The position numbers were made by a program, and so were the translations under genes. Below the pieces are notes generated by a model, which worked only from the letters and a program-made list of their open reading frames with translations, was not told the DNA's origin and made no database searches. From contig MU657345.1 in the NCBI GenBank assembly GCA_026770575.1, positions 87,557 to 101,208 of the forward strand: 13,652 nucleotides of DNA, written 5' to 3'. Positions 1 through 7,433 of the stretch are shown here, piece after piece (the stretch's first letter is position 1; every line of letters begins with the position of its first letter). Source of the stretch: Pelagophyceae sp. CCMP2097. Its lineage: Eukaryota; Sar; Pelagophyceae.

Positions 1-109
1 CTGCGTCGAGCGCCATGGCCGCCGCCTCGGCGGCGGCGACGGCGGCGTTGATGTCGGTGTCAACGCCGAGTGATCCCGTAGAACTCACAGAACTTCCATC
101 TTCGGACAT
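1..109 (-). CDS. 5' end of an unknown protein, runs off left edge
   Basis: On the minus strand an ATG at 109-107 opens a frame that stays open to the window edge (36 codons). It begins MSEDGSSVSSTGSLG and continues into an alanine-rich stretch, INAAVAAAEAAAMALDA. An in-frame TAA at 166-164 and no earlier ATG make this the likely start. The acidic, Ser-rich N-terminus followed by a helical Ala/Glu run looks like the beginning of a cytosolic or nuclear protein rather than a signal peptide. The plus-strand reading of the same bases (15-230) is Ala/Ser-rich low complexity and I treat it as the shadow. No family can be assigned from 36 residues; the rest of the gene lies to the left of the window. 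Confidence 0.5.
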   Translation of the reverse strand, partial: MSEDGSSVSSTGSLGVDTDINAAVAAAEAAAMALDA

Positions 110-201
110 AGGCACTGGCCCGGGCTCGTCCTCGAGCCAAGGTACCTCGCTGGGCTCCTCTCTTTACGGATCGAACGTCCGCTTAACAATCTCGAGCTAC
201 C

Positions 202-645
202 ATGAGAGAAGGAATCCAGACAAGAGATGAGTTAGGTAATATAGAGAGTATCTTCGGATACGTCTTGCTATCAACGGGAAGGCGCCGAAGTAGCGGCTCG
301 AAGAGCCGGGTAGATCCGGCGCTCGGGTGTTTTGCCCCGAGCCGCTCCACCGTCGCCGCCCGGCAGTTCCAGGCGCCGCAGAGCTTCGTACGCACCCCCC
401 GGGGCCAGGGGACGTCGCCGGAAGAGGCAGCGCGCCAGTCGACGACCGTGGCCAAAGTTGAGCCCCGGAACCGCCGCATCGACCGATTTTTTCCGGCGCT
501 TTTCGAGCGCCCAGGCGCGGCGCAAGGAGCCGCGTTGCGAGATTTTGCTCCCACGCGATCCCCCGTGCCCGCCCGCGGTGGAGAAGCCCTCAAACGCCGC
601 CAAAAACGGCCGACCGCCCGAGCTCGGGCGCCAAACGTCTCCTGA
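202..645 (+). CDS. possible hypothetical protein, weak
   Basis: This is an open frame of 147 codons between the left-edge gene and the 3' end of the RAP gene, convergent with the latter. From about codon 45 on, third positions are mostly G or C, as in the clear genes of this window, but the first 30 codons are AT-richer and unlike them. The product is basic and rich in Arg, Pro and Ala, with no motif, signal peptide or membrane segment that I recognise. Minus-strand frames over the same bases (183-593, 271-717) are equally open, as expected for GC-rich DNA. It may be an exon, a UTR or chance. A hairpin with 6-bp stem and 3-nt loop sits at 294-308. Confidence 0.2.
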   Translation: MREGIQTRDELGNIESIFGYVLLSTGRRRSSGSKSRVDPALGCFAPSRSTVAARQFQAPQSFVRTPRGQGTSPEEAARQSTTVAKVEPRNRRIDRFFPALFERPGAAQGAALRDFAPTRSPVPARGGEALKRRQKRPTARARAPNVS

Positions 646-774
646 GACGGGTTGAATTCCCAAGCGCTCGGGAACCATGCAGATCGTAATCGGCTCTCGG
701 CCCCTGCGGGGCCCCACCCCCAGAGCCGCGGTTCTCGCGCCCCGTCTCGGCGTCTGCGTCGCGCTTCAGGGCGG

Positions 775-3321
775 TCATCTTAAGTTTTGCTTGGCGCTGC
801 CGCGGCCGAGGTTGGATTTGCGATTTTGGGTTTCGGGGCGTCTGTCGGCCGACTGCGCCTGCTGCGCTTGGGCGGCCCACGCATGCGCGTCGTCGATGCC
901 GTGGCCCAGGTACGCCACGCGCTGGTCCAGCGTCTGCAGCGTTTCCCACTCGAAAAAGGGTACATGGACGACGCTCCAGCCGAGTTTGCCGAGGAGGCGG
1001 GCCTTGAACATGGCGGCCCCGGCCATGTTGCGCCGGCCGCCGTCCGCGGCGGCCAGGTAGTCCGACGGCGCGTCGAACTCGACGGCCACCTTTGAACCGG
1101 CGTCGGCGAGGTCGAGCCTCAAGCCCTCGTACGTCATAAAGTCGAGCTCGTGCGACCAACCCAGTTTCATCAAAGCGAGCGAGGCCTCTGCTTGTGCCGG
1201 CGTGGGCCCGGCCTCGCTGCGGCCCTGGTGCAGGTACGCCGCGGCCAGTTGCGCCTTGTGCCCGCCGAGGACAAAGGTGAGCTTGTGCAGCGGCATCTCG
1301 AGGCGAAGGTGCGCGTAGACTTGGTAAAGCTGCGCCAACGGACAAGTCCGATTCCCGCCTTGCGAGAGTCCAAATAATCCCCGGCCGCAGTCGCTCAGCC
1401 GCTGCTCGAGCCGCTCCGCGATGGCTTCAAAGAGAGCGGGCGCCGCGAAGCCCGCCGCGCTAAAGGCCCACGCGGTGTCGGCGAGGTGAGGTGCGCTGAA
1501 GGCGTCCATCTTCTTGACCGCTTCCGCGGCCAGGGCCTCGAACAACTCGGGCGCCTCGACGCCCGCCGCGGCAAAGGCCCAGGCCAGGTGGGCCAGGTCC
1601 GGCGGGCTGAAGCCGTGCACCTTCCCAATGGCCTCGCAGGCGACGGCCTCGAAGAGATTCGGGGCCTCGACTCTGGCAGTGGCAAAGGCCCAGGCGAGGC
1701 TCGCCAGGTTGTGCGGGAAGAAGAGGCGCATCTTGGCAGTCGCCTCGGTCGCCAGGGCGGCGAACAGTGCCGGCGCGGCGTGGCCCGCGGTGGCGAAGCC
1801 CCAGGCGAGGTTGACGAGGCTCTGCGGCTTGCACTTGTGCATCTTCGTCAGCACCTCGGTCGCCAGGGCTTGGAGGCGCCGGACGGCCGTCGGCGCCACC
1901 GCGTGCACCCAGACCATGTTCGATAGGTCGTGGGCGCTGAAGGTGGCGAACCTTTTGGGCGCCTTTTTCGCCAAGGCCCCCAACAGCGACGGCGCAGCCA
2001 CGCCAGCCGCGGCAAAGGCCCAGGCCACCTTGGCGAGCTCCTCTGTCTGGAACGTCGAAATCTTCCTCTCCGCCTGCGCGGCCACGGCCTCGAAGAGCGA
2101 GGGCGCCGCAAAGCGCGCCGTCGAAAAGGCCCACACCATCTTCGAGAGCGCCTGCGGCGCGAAGTGCGCCATCCTCTTCGGGGAGTCGAGAGCGATGGCG
2201 GCAAAGAGATGCGGCGCCTCGACGCCCGCGGCGGCAAAGGCCCATGCGACGTTTGCCACGTCCTGCGGGCTCCACGTCTGCACCTTGTTGGGCGCTTGGA
2301 GAGCGACGGCCTTGGCCAGAGCCGGCGCCGGGACGCCCATCTTGGCGACGCCGTAAAACGCGCTGGCGAGCTCGCGCGACTGCCACTGCTTGGAGTCCTC
2401 GACGACGCTCCGTTCCGCGCGCTCCACCAACGCCACGACTTGCGGCCGCGGCGCCTCTTCAAACGAGCCGCTCAAGACGCCGAGGCGCCGCAGCGCCGCC
2501 GAGAGCGTCACGTGGTTGAACTCGTCGGGTCGTTTCTGAAAGAGACGCAGCACGCCGCACATGGACTCGCAAGAGGCAATGTGCTTCCCAAGCGCCATTG
2601 TCTCCGCAGCCGACACGGGCCGCGGCACCGCCGCCGCCGGCTCGACGGCCGCCGCCGCAAGCGCGAGGCCGCGATGCACCGACGCGGGCAGCCTCGCGCG
2701 CCCAAAGGCCGGCACGACGGCCGGCGCATTCGCCGCCGCGCTGACGGCGAGCCGCGGTGCCTTGCAAGGCGCCGCCGCGTCGACGATTCGAGTGGGCGGT
2801 GCGGCCGCCGAAAGGGCGCGTGCCACCGTTCCGAGGCCCCTCAAGCGCGAGACGGCCGGTGCCGCCGGCGCCGCTTTTGATGCGTCCGAGGTAGGCAGCG
2901 CCGGCGGCGCCGGCGCGTCGACGCGCGCCGCGGCCTTCGCGGCCGCGACGCGGACGCGCACCATCGAACCATATCCCGTCCTCGCGACGGCCGGCGCTGG
3001 CGCCGTCGCGTGTTCAAGTGCCGCGGCCTTTGCGTTCGCCACGGCCGCCATGCGGGCGCGCAGCGCCGGACTCCACCGTACCTTCACCCCTGCAGCAGGC
3101 GCCGTCGCCGCCGCGCCCACGGCGGGCTTCGGCTGCGCCGGCCGCGCCGGCGCGTCGACGCTTTGAGTGGGCGGCGCGTCGACGGGCGCCACCGACCCAA
3201 ACGCCCTCGGCGCGCGGCGCGCGACGGCCGCTGCCGGCGTACCCCAAGGCGCGGAGCGCACGGGTCGCAAAAGGCCGGCCAACGGCAGCAAGCCCGTCAA
3301 GGACGGCCAGAACTTGGCCAT
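775..3321 (-). CDS. OPR-repeat protein with C-terminal RAP domain (organellar RNA-binding factor)
   Basis: This is an 848-residue single-exon protein. Residues 1-20 (MAKFWPSLTGLLPLAGLLRP) are basic and hydrophobic, compatible with an organellar transit peptide. Residues about 20-270 are an Ala/Pro-rich low-complexity linker. From about 314 to 650 there are nine or so 37-residue repeats with the core L-x-x-x-A-W-A-F-A-x-A and a following APxLFEA helix, the pattern of octotricopeptide (OPR)-type helical repeats. Residues about 744-802 form a RAP domain: VAVEFDAPSDYL, then a Lys/Leu-rich helix, then GWSVVHVPFFEW. OPR-RAP and FASTK-like proteins bind organellar transcripts and act in their stability, processing or translation; the target here is unknown. 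The start at 3321 is the first Met and lies 14 bp from the hairpin repeat at 3335-3351. Long plus-strand frames over this gene (such as 1930-2880) are shadows. The family call is firm; the compartment is inferred. Confidence 0.92.
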   Translation of the reverse strand: MAKFWPSLTGLLPLAGLLRPVRSAPWGTPAAAVARRAPRAFGSVAPVDAPPTQSVDAPARPAQPKPAVGAAATAPAAGVKVRWSPALRARMAAVANAKAAALEHATAPAPAVARTGYGSMVRVRVAAAKAAARVDAPAPPALPTSDASKAAPAAPAVSRLRGLGTVARALSAAAPPTRIVDAAAPCKAPRLAVSAAANAPAVVPAFGRARLPASVHRGLALAAAAVEPAAAVPRPVSAAETMALGKHIASCESMCGVLRLFQKRPDEFNHVTLSAALRRLGVLSGSFEEAPRPQVVALVERAERSVVEDSKQWQSRELASAFYGVAKMGVPAPALAKAVALQAPNKVQTWSPQDVANVAWAFAAAGVEAPHLFAAIALDSPKRMAHFAPQALSKMVWAFSTARFAAPSLFEAVAAQAERKISTFQTEELAKVAWAFAAAGVAAPSLLGALAKKAPKRFATFSAHDLSNMVWVHAVAPTAVRRLQALATEVLTKMHKCKPQSLVNLAWGFATAGHAAPALFAALATEATAKMRLFFPHNLASLAWAFATARVEAPNLFEAVACEAIGKVHGFSPPDLAHLAWAFAAAGVEAPELFEALAAEAVKKMDAFSAPHLADTAWAFSAAGFAAPALFEAIAERLEQRLSDCGRGLFGLSQGGNRTCPLAQLYQVYAHLRLEMPLHKLTFVLGGHKAQLAAAYLHQGRSEAGPTPAQAEASLALMKLGWSHELDFMTYEGLRLDLADAGSKVAVEFDAPSDYLAAADGGRRNMAGAAMFKARLLGKLGWSVVHVPFFEWETLQTLDQRVAYLGHGIDDAHAWAAQAQQAQSADRRPETQNRKSNLGRGSAKQNLR

Positions 3322-3334
3322 ACCTTCCAGGCCA

Positions 3335-3351
3335 GGCTCCCGTAGGGAGCC
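3335..3351 (-). repeat. dispersed hairpin repeat, copy 1
   Basis: GGCTCCCGTAGGGAGCC is a 7-bp perfect stem with a 3-nt loop. It belongs to a longer dispersed unit: on the plus strand it is followed by AGAACGGTGTGATC at 3358-3371 and an A-rich tail. The same 14-mer occurs after copy 3 (9628-9641). Copy 1 lies immediately upstream of the RAP gene start codon, so it would fall in the 5' UTR or promoter. Confidence 0.85.
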
Positions 3352-3475
3352 GTTGAGAGAACGGTGTGATCGCTAAAAATGATCGCTAACTAAGACGATA
3401 AACGCTGTTCGCAGCTGTTTGGAGGACTCTTGAAACCAAATTTCGTTTGAACACAAAAGTGTTCAGAAAAAGACC

Positions 3476-4027
3476 GTGGTGCCTTTCAAACCTTGGAATC
3501 GATTGGAAGGCGCTAGAGAAGCGGCGCGGCGCGCGCTTGGCGGCGTGCGCTTGAGCCTCGTCGCTCTGTCGATGATGCCAGCCCTCGCCTCCGCGATGAA
3601 GGTCCGGGCGAGGGCGCTGGGTCTCACGCGGTGGCCCCTGGCCCACCGCACGCTCTCGCAGCAGTTCGAACTCGCGGGTTCCTGGCCCGAGATCCGTGGG
3701 ATGAGCGACGACGCGTTCAAGGCGGCAGGTGGGAGCCTCCACCCCCGGCAGCTGGGCGCGGAAGACATCTACGTCACTGAGACGGGCATGCGGTGTGACG
3801 GCGTGCGGCAGCGCTTCTCCTGCACCGGCCACGTCGCCCCCGACGGTGGTTCGCAGGGCCGGCGCCAGCCACCGCACAGCGACGCCGCCGGACGTGCGCT
3901 CGCCGGACCCTGCGGACATCGACGTATAGTCGTCCAGCGGCGCAGCCCCGTCTCGATTTGTTCGGAGAAGTTGCATTTCCTTCTAGGAATTTTGATAAAA
4001 ATTCCTATCTTTTTCTTGCTTGCTTAA
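3476..4027 (+). CDS. possible hypothetical protein or gene relic
   Basis: This is an open frame of 183 codons inside the repeat-bracketed block. The middle (about 3590-3830) has GC-rich third positions and reads like protein, for example MSDDAFKAAGGSLHPRQLGA. The last 20 residues are hydrophobic AT-rich sequence that also forms a hairpin (3985-4006) and are probably not real coding sequence. The overlapping minus-strand frame (3386-3976) is nearly as good, so strand is uncertain. I recognise no family. It could be a captured exon or a decayed gene. Confidence 0.2.
   Translation: MVPFKPWNRLEGAREAARRALGGVRLSLVALSMMPALASAMKVRARALGLTRWPLAHRTLSQQFELAGSWPEIRGMSDDAFKAAGGSLHPRQLGAEDIYVTETGMRCDGVRQRFSCTGHVAPDGGSQGRRQPPHSDAAGRALAGPCGHRRIVVQRRSPVSICSEKLHFLLGILIKIPIFFLLA
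3985..4006. repeat. small AT-rich hairpin
   Basis: AGGAATTTT and AAAATTCCT form a perfect 9-bp stem around a GATA loop, followed by a T-rich run. It resembles a bacterial terminator in shape, but in this eukaryotic context I take it as a simple inverted repeat or a possible 3'-end signal. Confidence 0.4.
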
Positions 4028-4097
4028 TATCCACCCTGGTTTCTTCAAAAGTAGGATGCTTCCTATAGAACCTTCAGAGCACGCTAGCTCGTCGGGG

Positions 4098-4190
4098 CAT
4101 GCCGAAAAAGGTGTGCGCGTTATAGGCAGATATGCTCGTCTCGGCCAGGGCTACAATCCTGGCCTAGACGCGCACACCTTTTTCGGCATG
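4098..4190. repeat. 93-bp foldback with perfect 23-bp arms
   Basis: The left arm (4098-4120, beginning CATGCCGAAAAAGGTG) and the right arm (4168-4190, ending ACCTTTTTCGGCATG) are exact reverse complements over 23 bp. An inner stem, GTCTCGGCCAGG against CCTGGCCTAGAC with one mismatch, encloses an 8-nt loop GCTACAAT, leaving an asymmetric bulge of about 16 nt on the left side. Perfect arms imply recent origin or constraint. It could be a foldback MITE or a transcribed hairpin; nothing in the sequence decides between them. Confidence 0.9.
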
Positions 4191-4564
4191 TCTTGATGAG
4201 TTACGGTGCTTGAGGGCCACATTTTGAGGCGTATCTCACTAAGGAGACGCGCCCCTTGAAAATCTTTACTACCACCGCAACGCGATGCCAGTGGACCCGA
4301 TCGAACGCCCGAACCACCGCCACTGTGCCGTGGGTGGGTCGCGTGCAGCAGGCTGGAAGTTAAGGACTTTTCGGCCGTTTTTCGAGAAATCGCCAAAAAA
4401 AAGAAATCAGGTCTCGAAACAGCTGCGTGTTATCAACAACACCAAACCACTCCGGCCGACCCACCACCGCCCCGGACTCTTCGCGTCACACCGGTCCATC
4501 GCGTTCAATGAAAAGAGCGTCAATCGCGTGGAGCCCAGCTTCAAATTCTATGAAAGGGTAATCA

Positions 4565-4612
4565 CTGACTGACTGACTGTTATCGCTCATTGCGTTGGAT
4601 CTTTCTTTGAGC
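4565..4612. repeat. TGAC microsatellite and hairpin next to repeat copy 2
   Basis: A run of CTGA/TGAC tetramers (about 4565-4579) is followed by ATCGCTCA and, after an 18-nt loop, TGAGCGAT, an 8-bp stem. An outer GGTAATC/GATTACC pair encloses both. This lies directly before hairpin repeat copy 2 and is probably part of that element's end. Confidence 0.5.
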
Positions 4613-4622
4613 GATTACCATC

Positions 4623-4639
4623 GGCTCCCTACGGGAGCC
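4623..4639 (+). repeat. dispersed hairpin repeat, copy 2
   Basis: GGCTCCCTACGGGAGCC is the reverse complement of copy 1, preceded by CCATC, which matches the CGATGG next to copy 3. It lies about 50 bp upstream of the minisatellite and kinase remnant. Confidence 0.85.
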
Positions 4640-4689
4640 TGGGGTTCGTTTAACCCTCCGGCCGGCCGCCTACGGGTGGAGGCCGATTG

Positions 4690-4851
4690 CGGCGGCTACG
4701 CCGCATGAGGCGGCTGGGGCGACTGAGGCGGCTGGGATGCCTGAGGCGGCTACGCCGCCTGAGGCGGCTGGGCCACCTGCGGCGGCTACGCCGCAAGAGG
4801 CGGCTGGGACGCCTGCGGCGGCTACGCCGCCTGAGGCGGCTGGGACGCCTG
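4690..4851 (+). repeat. 36-bp GC-rich minisatellite, about 4.5 copies
   Basis: The units start at 4690, 4744, 4780 and 4816 (36 bp each) with a half unit of 18 bp at 4726-4743. Each unit contains CGGCGGCTACGCCGCC, itself almost palindromic, then TGAGGCGGCTGGGACGCC. Two frames are open through it: one reads Arg/Leu (RRLRRLRRLGRL) and runs straight into the kinase remnant, and the other reads PEAATPPEAAGT. The unit length is a multiple of three, so copy-number changes keep frame. Confidence 0.9.
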
Positions 4852-4860
4852 CGGCTGAGA

Positions 4861-5307
4861 GGTACCGTGGGCTTAGTCGCGCCAGAGTGCGTGCTGAAGC
4901 GCGAGTACCGGGCCGCGGCGGACGTCTTTTCGCTGGGGGTGATTGTGTTTATACTGTTAATGGGTTACGCCCCTTTCCACGGCGCGGACGACGCCCAAGT
5001 TCTCTCCAAAACGGCCCAGGGAGACTACCGCATCGAAGCCGACGACTGGACCGCGATTGATCCCCGCGCCTCGGAACTTGTTTCCGCGATGCTGTAGCAC
5101 GACCCTGCGAAGCGCGCTACGGTGCAGCAGGTCCTTTCGAACGACTGGCTCACATCTGACTTTCGCCACGACCGAGGAGCCGAGCGGCGACCCGCCCACG
5201 CCACCGAGGAGCAGCGCAAGCTCTCGTCGCAGCTGCAGCAACGAGTCCAGTCGTACCTCGCTTTGAGAAGCAGCATGAAAGAACCCTCCTTGGGTGATGT
5301 AACGTAA
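4861..5307 (+). pseudogene. CAMK-type protein kinase, C-terminal half, with an in-frame TAG
   Basis: From 4861 the frame gives GTVGLVAPECVLKREY (activation-segment GTxGxxAPE), then AADVFSLGVIVFILLMGYAPF (subdomain IX helix), as in calcium/calmodulin-dependent and CDPK-like kinases. At 5095-5097 a TAG interrupts; the same frame continues HDPAKRATVQQVLSNDWL (subdomain XI, DPxKRxT...W) and a hydrophilic tail to TAA at 5305-5307. One C-to-T change from CAG would create the TAG. The N-lobe, the catalytic HRD loop and the DFG motif are absent; the sequence upstream is minisatellite. I read it as a truncated, disabled gene fragment. A stop-reassigned code or readthrough is less likely because the other genes use TAG, TGA and TAA as normal ends. 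Confidence 0.85.
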
Positions 5308-6117
5308 AAGCAGATTTTATGCAGTAGCTTCTCTGTTGCGAGGCCCATTTCGGCTTCGGAGTGCCCGTGAGCGGCCCGCGTCCGCTTACTTGGTCGCCTC
5401 CATGTGATCAGATGAGGTCAGATGAGGTCAAGCCTCCTGACTGATCAGTGAGGTCAAGCCTCCGACCGTGACTCTTTGTAAACATATTTCCCCAAAACGA
5501 TCTTACAAGGGGTATCGCCAATGACGCCGAGGACTTTCTGGCAATCGCAGTTTTCGTCGGTTGGAGTTTGGCTCTGTTGGGAGTGATAGAGGACGTCGCG
5601 CTGAGTCCCATGATGCCGAGACCCACAAAAATCTTCTGTTAAAAACGCTCAAGCTGGAAATCCAAACGTCTGTATTGGCTCGTCTGAAGCGCCACTCGCG
5701 GCACTCGCACGGGATTCGTCAAATACCACCCCAGTACGTATGGACCCACCCCGTCAAATAGCCAGAATTTCGATCCCTGCGGTCCTGCGATTGCCAGCCG
5801 GGCCCGAACCTTCGCAATACGGAGGCAAAATCAGTTCAAAATCAAGGTAAGGAGGCAAATAAAGATTTTATCAAGTCCAAAATATTGGGGAAAACGCTTG
5901 TTCACGCCCTTGCAAGGCGCCCTCCTCGAGGCTGATCATGTCACGGACACCCCGGGGGGCAGGGAGGCCCATAGCGACCACGCCCACCCCCGCAGGCGGC
6001 CTCTGGGAGGCACAACTTTGCGCCACTTGCCACTGGCAGTGCAGTGAGGTCGGCTTTATCGCCGATACCCCTTGTAGCGAATTGCTCTCTCGTACAATTG
6101 TAAAGAGGTATCGACGT
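5308..6117. other. intergenic, no gene seen
   Basis: There is only short, unconvincing ORF content. A small direct repeat lies at about 5406-5466: GATGAGGTCA twice in tandem, then GAGGTCAAGCCTCC twice about 30 bp apart, with GATCAG nearby. Another short repetition, GGAGGCAAA, occurs near 5820 and 5852. I see no RNA gene. Confidence 0.5.
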
Positions 6118-6215
6118 CCATGATGTCCCGGTTATGTGTTCCAATTTGGAGCCCACAACTGGGGAATTTAAAGGTTGTGTGCTCCGAATTGGAACCCACA
6201 ACCGGTACATCATGG
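6118..6215. repeat. 98-bp foldback with 42-bp arms
   Basis: The arms 6118-6159 and 6174-6215 are reverse complements with about five mismatches and enclose a 14-nt loop. Both contain CCATGATGT, a CCGGTT block and TTCCAATT followed by GGAGC and CACAAC. Weaker pairing continues a few bases outward. Half copies of the arm occur at 9650-9678 (TTGGAGCCCATAACCTGG) and 10213-10228 (TTGGAGCCCATAAACC), so this is a dispersed family. It ends 43 bp before the methyltransferase ATG. Confidence 0.9.
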
Positions 6216-6257
6216 ACGGACGGTAGTCTCCAGTTTACGAGAGAGCGGTTCGAAAAG

Positions 6258-7125
6258 ATGTGGCGCGGCGCCGTGCGCCTGTGGCATTTAGAGCACCTCG
6301 GCAAGACTGCGAGCCACTTCGGCAAGCCCGAGTTCTGGCGCGAGGCGTACGCGGCGGGGAAAGCGGCAAAGGAATGGTTCGTTGAAGCGGCAACGGCAGC
6401 CGACGGCGCCGGCCCGCGTCGAAGCAGATTCCGACTCTTGGCAACCCGGAGTGACGACGGAGTTGGGACCGCGGGAAAGACGCTGCTCGATACCGTCTGA
6501 GGCGCACGACTTCCGGAGCGAGCGCAATGGCGCCGTAGGCGCCGTCGACGTCTATTCGGCGCAACGCCCCGTCAAAAAGCGAAACCTCCAAGTGCTGCAC
6601 GTCGGCTGCGGGATTTCGACGCTGGGGAGCGAGGTCGTCTCGGCGTTTGAGCGGTCTCATGCCGCGCCGTCCATCTCGGAGGTGCACAACGTCGACGTCT
6701 CGGAAGAAGCGCTTGGGCAACTCGAGCAAGCGCAGGCTTTACTGCCCGGCGCGTCTCAGCAGCGCTACGCATTGTGGGACGCTTCTTCAGGCAAGGCGCC
6801 CGAAGGAGGGCCCTTTGATCTGGTCTTGGACAAAGGGGCCCTCGACGCGCTGCAGTTCGCCGGCGCCGAGTCTCTGATAGCCTTCTTCGCTGCGTTAAGG
6901 CCGCTTCTCCAAGATGGCGCGTGCATGGTGCACTGGAGCGACGAGGAGCCGGAGTCGCGCTTTGAGCTGCTCAAAGCCGCCTTCCCGCGATCAGAAAGCT
7001 TTCGCGTCTCCTGGTCGCTTGAAGAGGCGCCGGACGGGCCGCGACTGTGTTCGGACTTGGACTTTTATAGATACGTCGTCAGCCACGACCGAACCGAAGG
7101 CGCGCAAACCGGCACCGTTTCATAG
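6258..7125 (+). CDS. class I SAM-dependent methyltransferase, METTL13/EEF1AKMT4-like
   Basis: The two parts lie in different frames and need an intron. Exon 1 from ATG 6258 gives MWRGAVRLWHLEHLGK and then FGKPEFWREAYAAG with KEWF, the N-terminal signature of METTL13/EEF1AKMT4-like enzymes. Exon 2 gives LQVLHVGCGISTLG (motif I, SAM-binding Gly loop, about residue 71), an acidic VHNVDVSEEAL (motif II), a WDAS segment, and FDLVLDKGALDALQFAG (about residue 150), the DKGxLDAL motif typical of this family. It ends at TAG 7123-7125. With intron 6418-6538 the protein is 248 residues. Relatives methylate lysines or the N-terminus of elongation factor eEF1A; a similar protein substrate is an inference here. 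The motif I spelling GCGIS replaces the usual GCGNS. The start is the only suitable Met after the upstream foldback. Confidence 0.8.
6418..6538 (+). other. predicted intron of the methyltransferase gene
   Basis: The frame must shift from the exon holding FGKPEFW to the one holding LHVGCG. GT at 6418 and AG at 6537-6538 join them in phase 1 and give a spacing of about 33 residues between EWF and GCG. A second donor, GTGACG at 6451, with the same acceptor also keeps frame and adds 11 residues. Both are unproven; a plain frameshift is the alternative. Confidence 0.5.
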
Positions 7126-7226
7126 GCCGCGGGCCATCTATCGACATGCGCGGAAATCGCGGGACTCTGGGTGACACCTGAGTCGCAACGCCACGCACTT
7201 CCTGGACACGTTATTTTCACACCTTT

Positions 7227-7433
7227 TTAAAGTCCCGCAGCTCCTCGAGCGCGGGCAGCCAAAGTGCCATCGGACCCAACCCTGGGCCATTCAAAAACGG
7301 TCTGCTTGAGCGCCGACGACACGCCGACGAGCGCCACCGAGGGCCGTTCCGACAGACCAAGAACCAAGGGCCGTTGACCTCCGCAAGGAGACGCCCCGGG
7401 AAACTGGCGGCGCGCGCTCCAAGGCATGGCCAA
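7227..7433 (-). pseudogene. possible C-terminal gene remnant, minus strand
   Basis: This minus-strand frame contains RPSVALVGVSSALKQTVF with strongly GC-biased third positions (TCG GTG GCG CTC GTC GGC GTG), unlike its surroundings, and ends at a stop near 7227. Upstream, the coding-like character seems to pass into another minus frame (7291-7647, around SLNGVALLGRKALGHALE), which suggests a frameshift or a short intron. I recognise no family. It lies downstream of, and convergent with, the methyltransferase. It may be chance. Confidence 0.25.

Larger units (their letters stand above)
3335..4639. mobile_element. segment bracketed by inverted hairpin repeats, possible non-autonomous element
   Basis: Copy 1 (3335-3351) and copy 2 (4623-4639) of the hairpin repeat face each other. 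Comparing copy 1 with the reverse complement of copy 2 gives an identical CCAGGCTCCCGTAGGGAGCC followed by G, then, after a short unlike stretch, related GATCGCTAAA and AATCGCTCAAA. The 1.3-kb interior is poor in coding signal and holds a weak ORF, a perfect foldback and several small hairpins. I see no clear target-site duplication outside the ends. It may be one element, or two independent insertions of a solo repeat. Confidence 0.35.

Noticed and set aside
590..1345. 251-codon minus frame overlapping the 3' part of the RAP gene
   Set aside because: It is out of frame with the RAP domain, and its composition is shadow-like.
1460..2880. Long open frames on both strands across the RAP gene (for example 1930-2880 plus, 1460-2386 minus)
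   Set aside because: They mirror the W-A-F repeat gene in GC-rich DNA and give Arg/Gly/Ala-rich nonsense without motifs.
3985..4016. Rho-independent terminator
   Set aside because: The stem is AT-rich and the window is eukaryotic, so the shape alone does not support that function.
5095..5097. Reassigned TAG codon in this organism
   Set aside because: The methyltransferase and the membrane protein appear to end at TAG normally, and the kinase is also truncated, so a nonsense mutation is simpler.
5941..6325. Minus-strand ORFs with repeated VVGSxxEHTT-like peptide
   Set aside because: They are translations of the two arms of the 6118-6215 foldback, not a repeat protein.
6235..6729. Minus-strand ORF over the methyltransferase N-terminal part
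   Set aside because: Antisense shadow; the plus strand carries recognisable family motifs.
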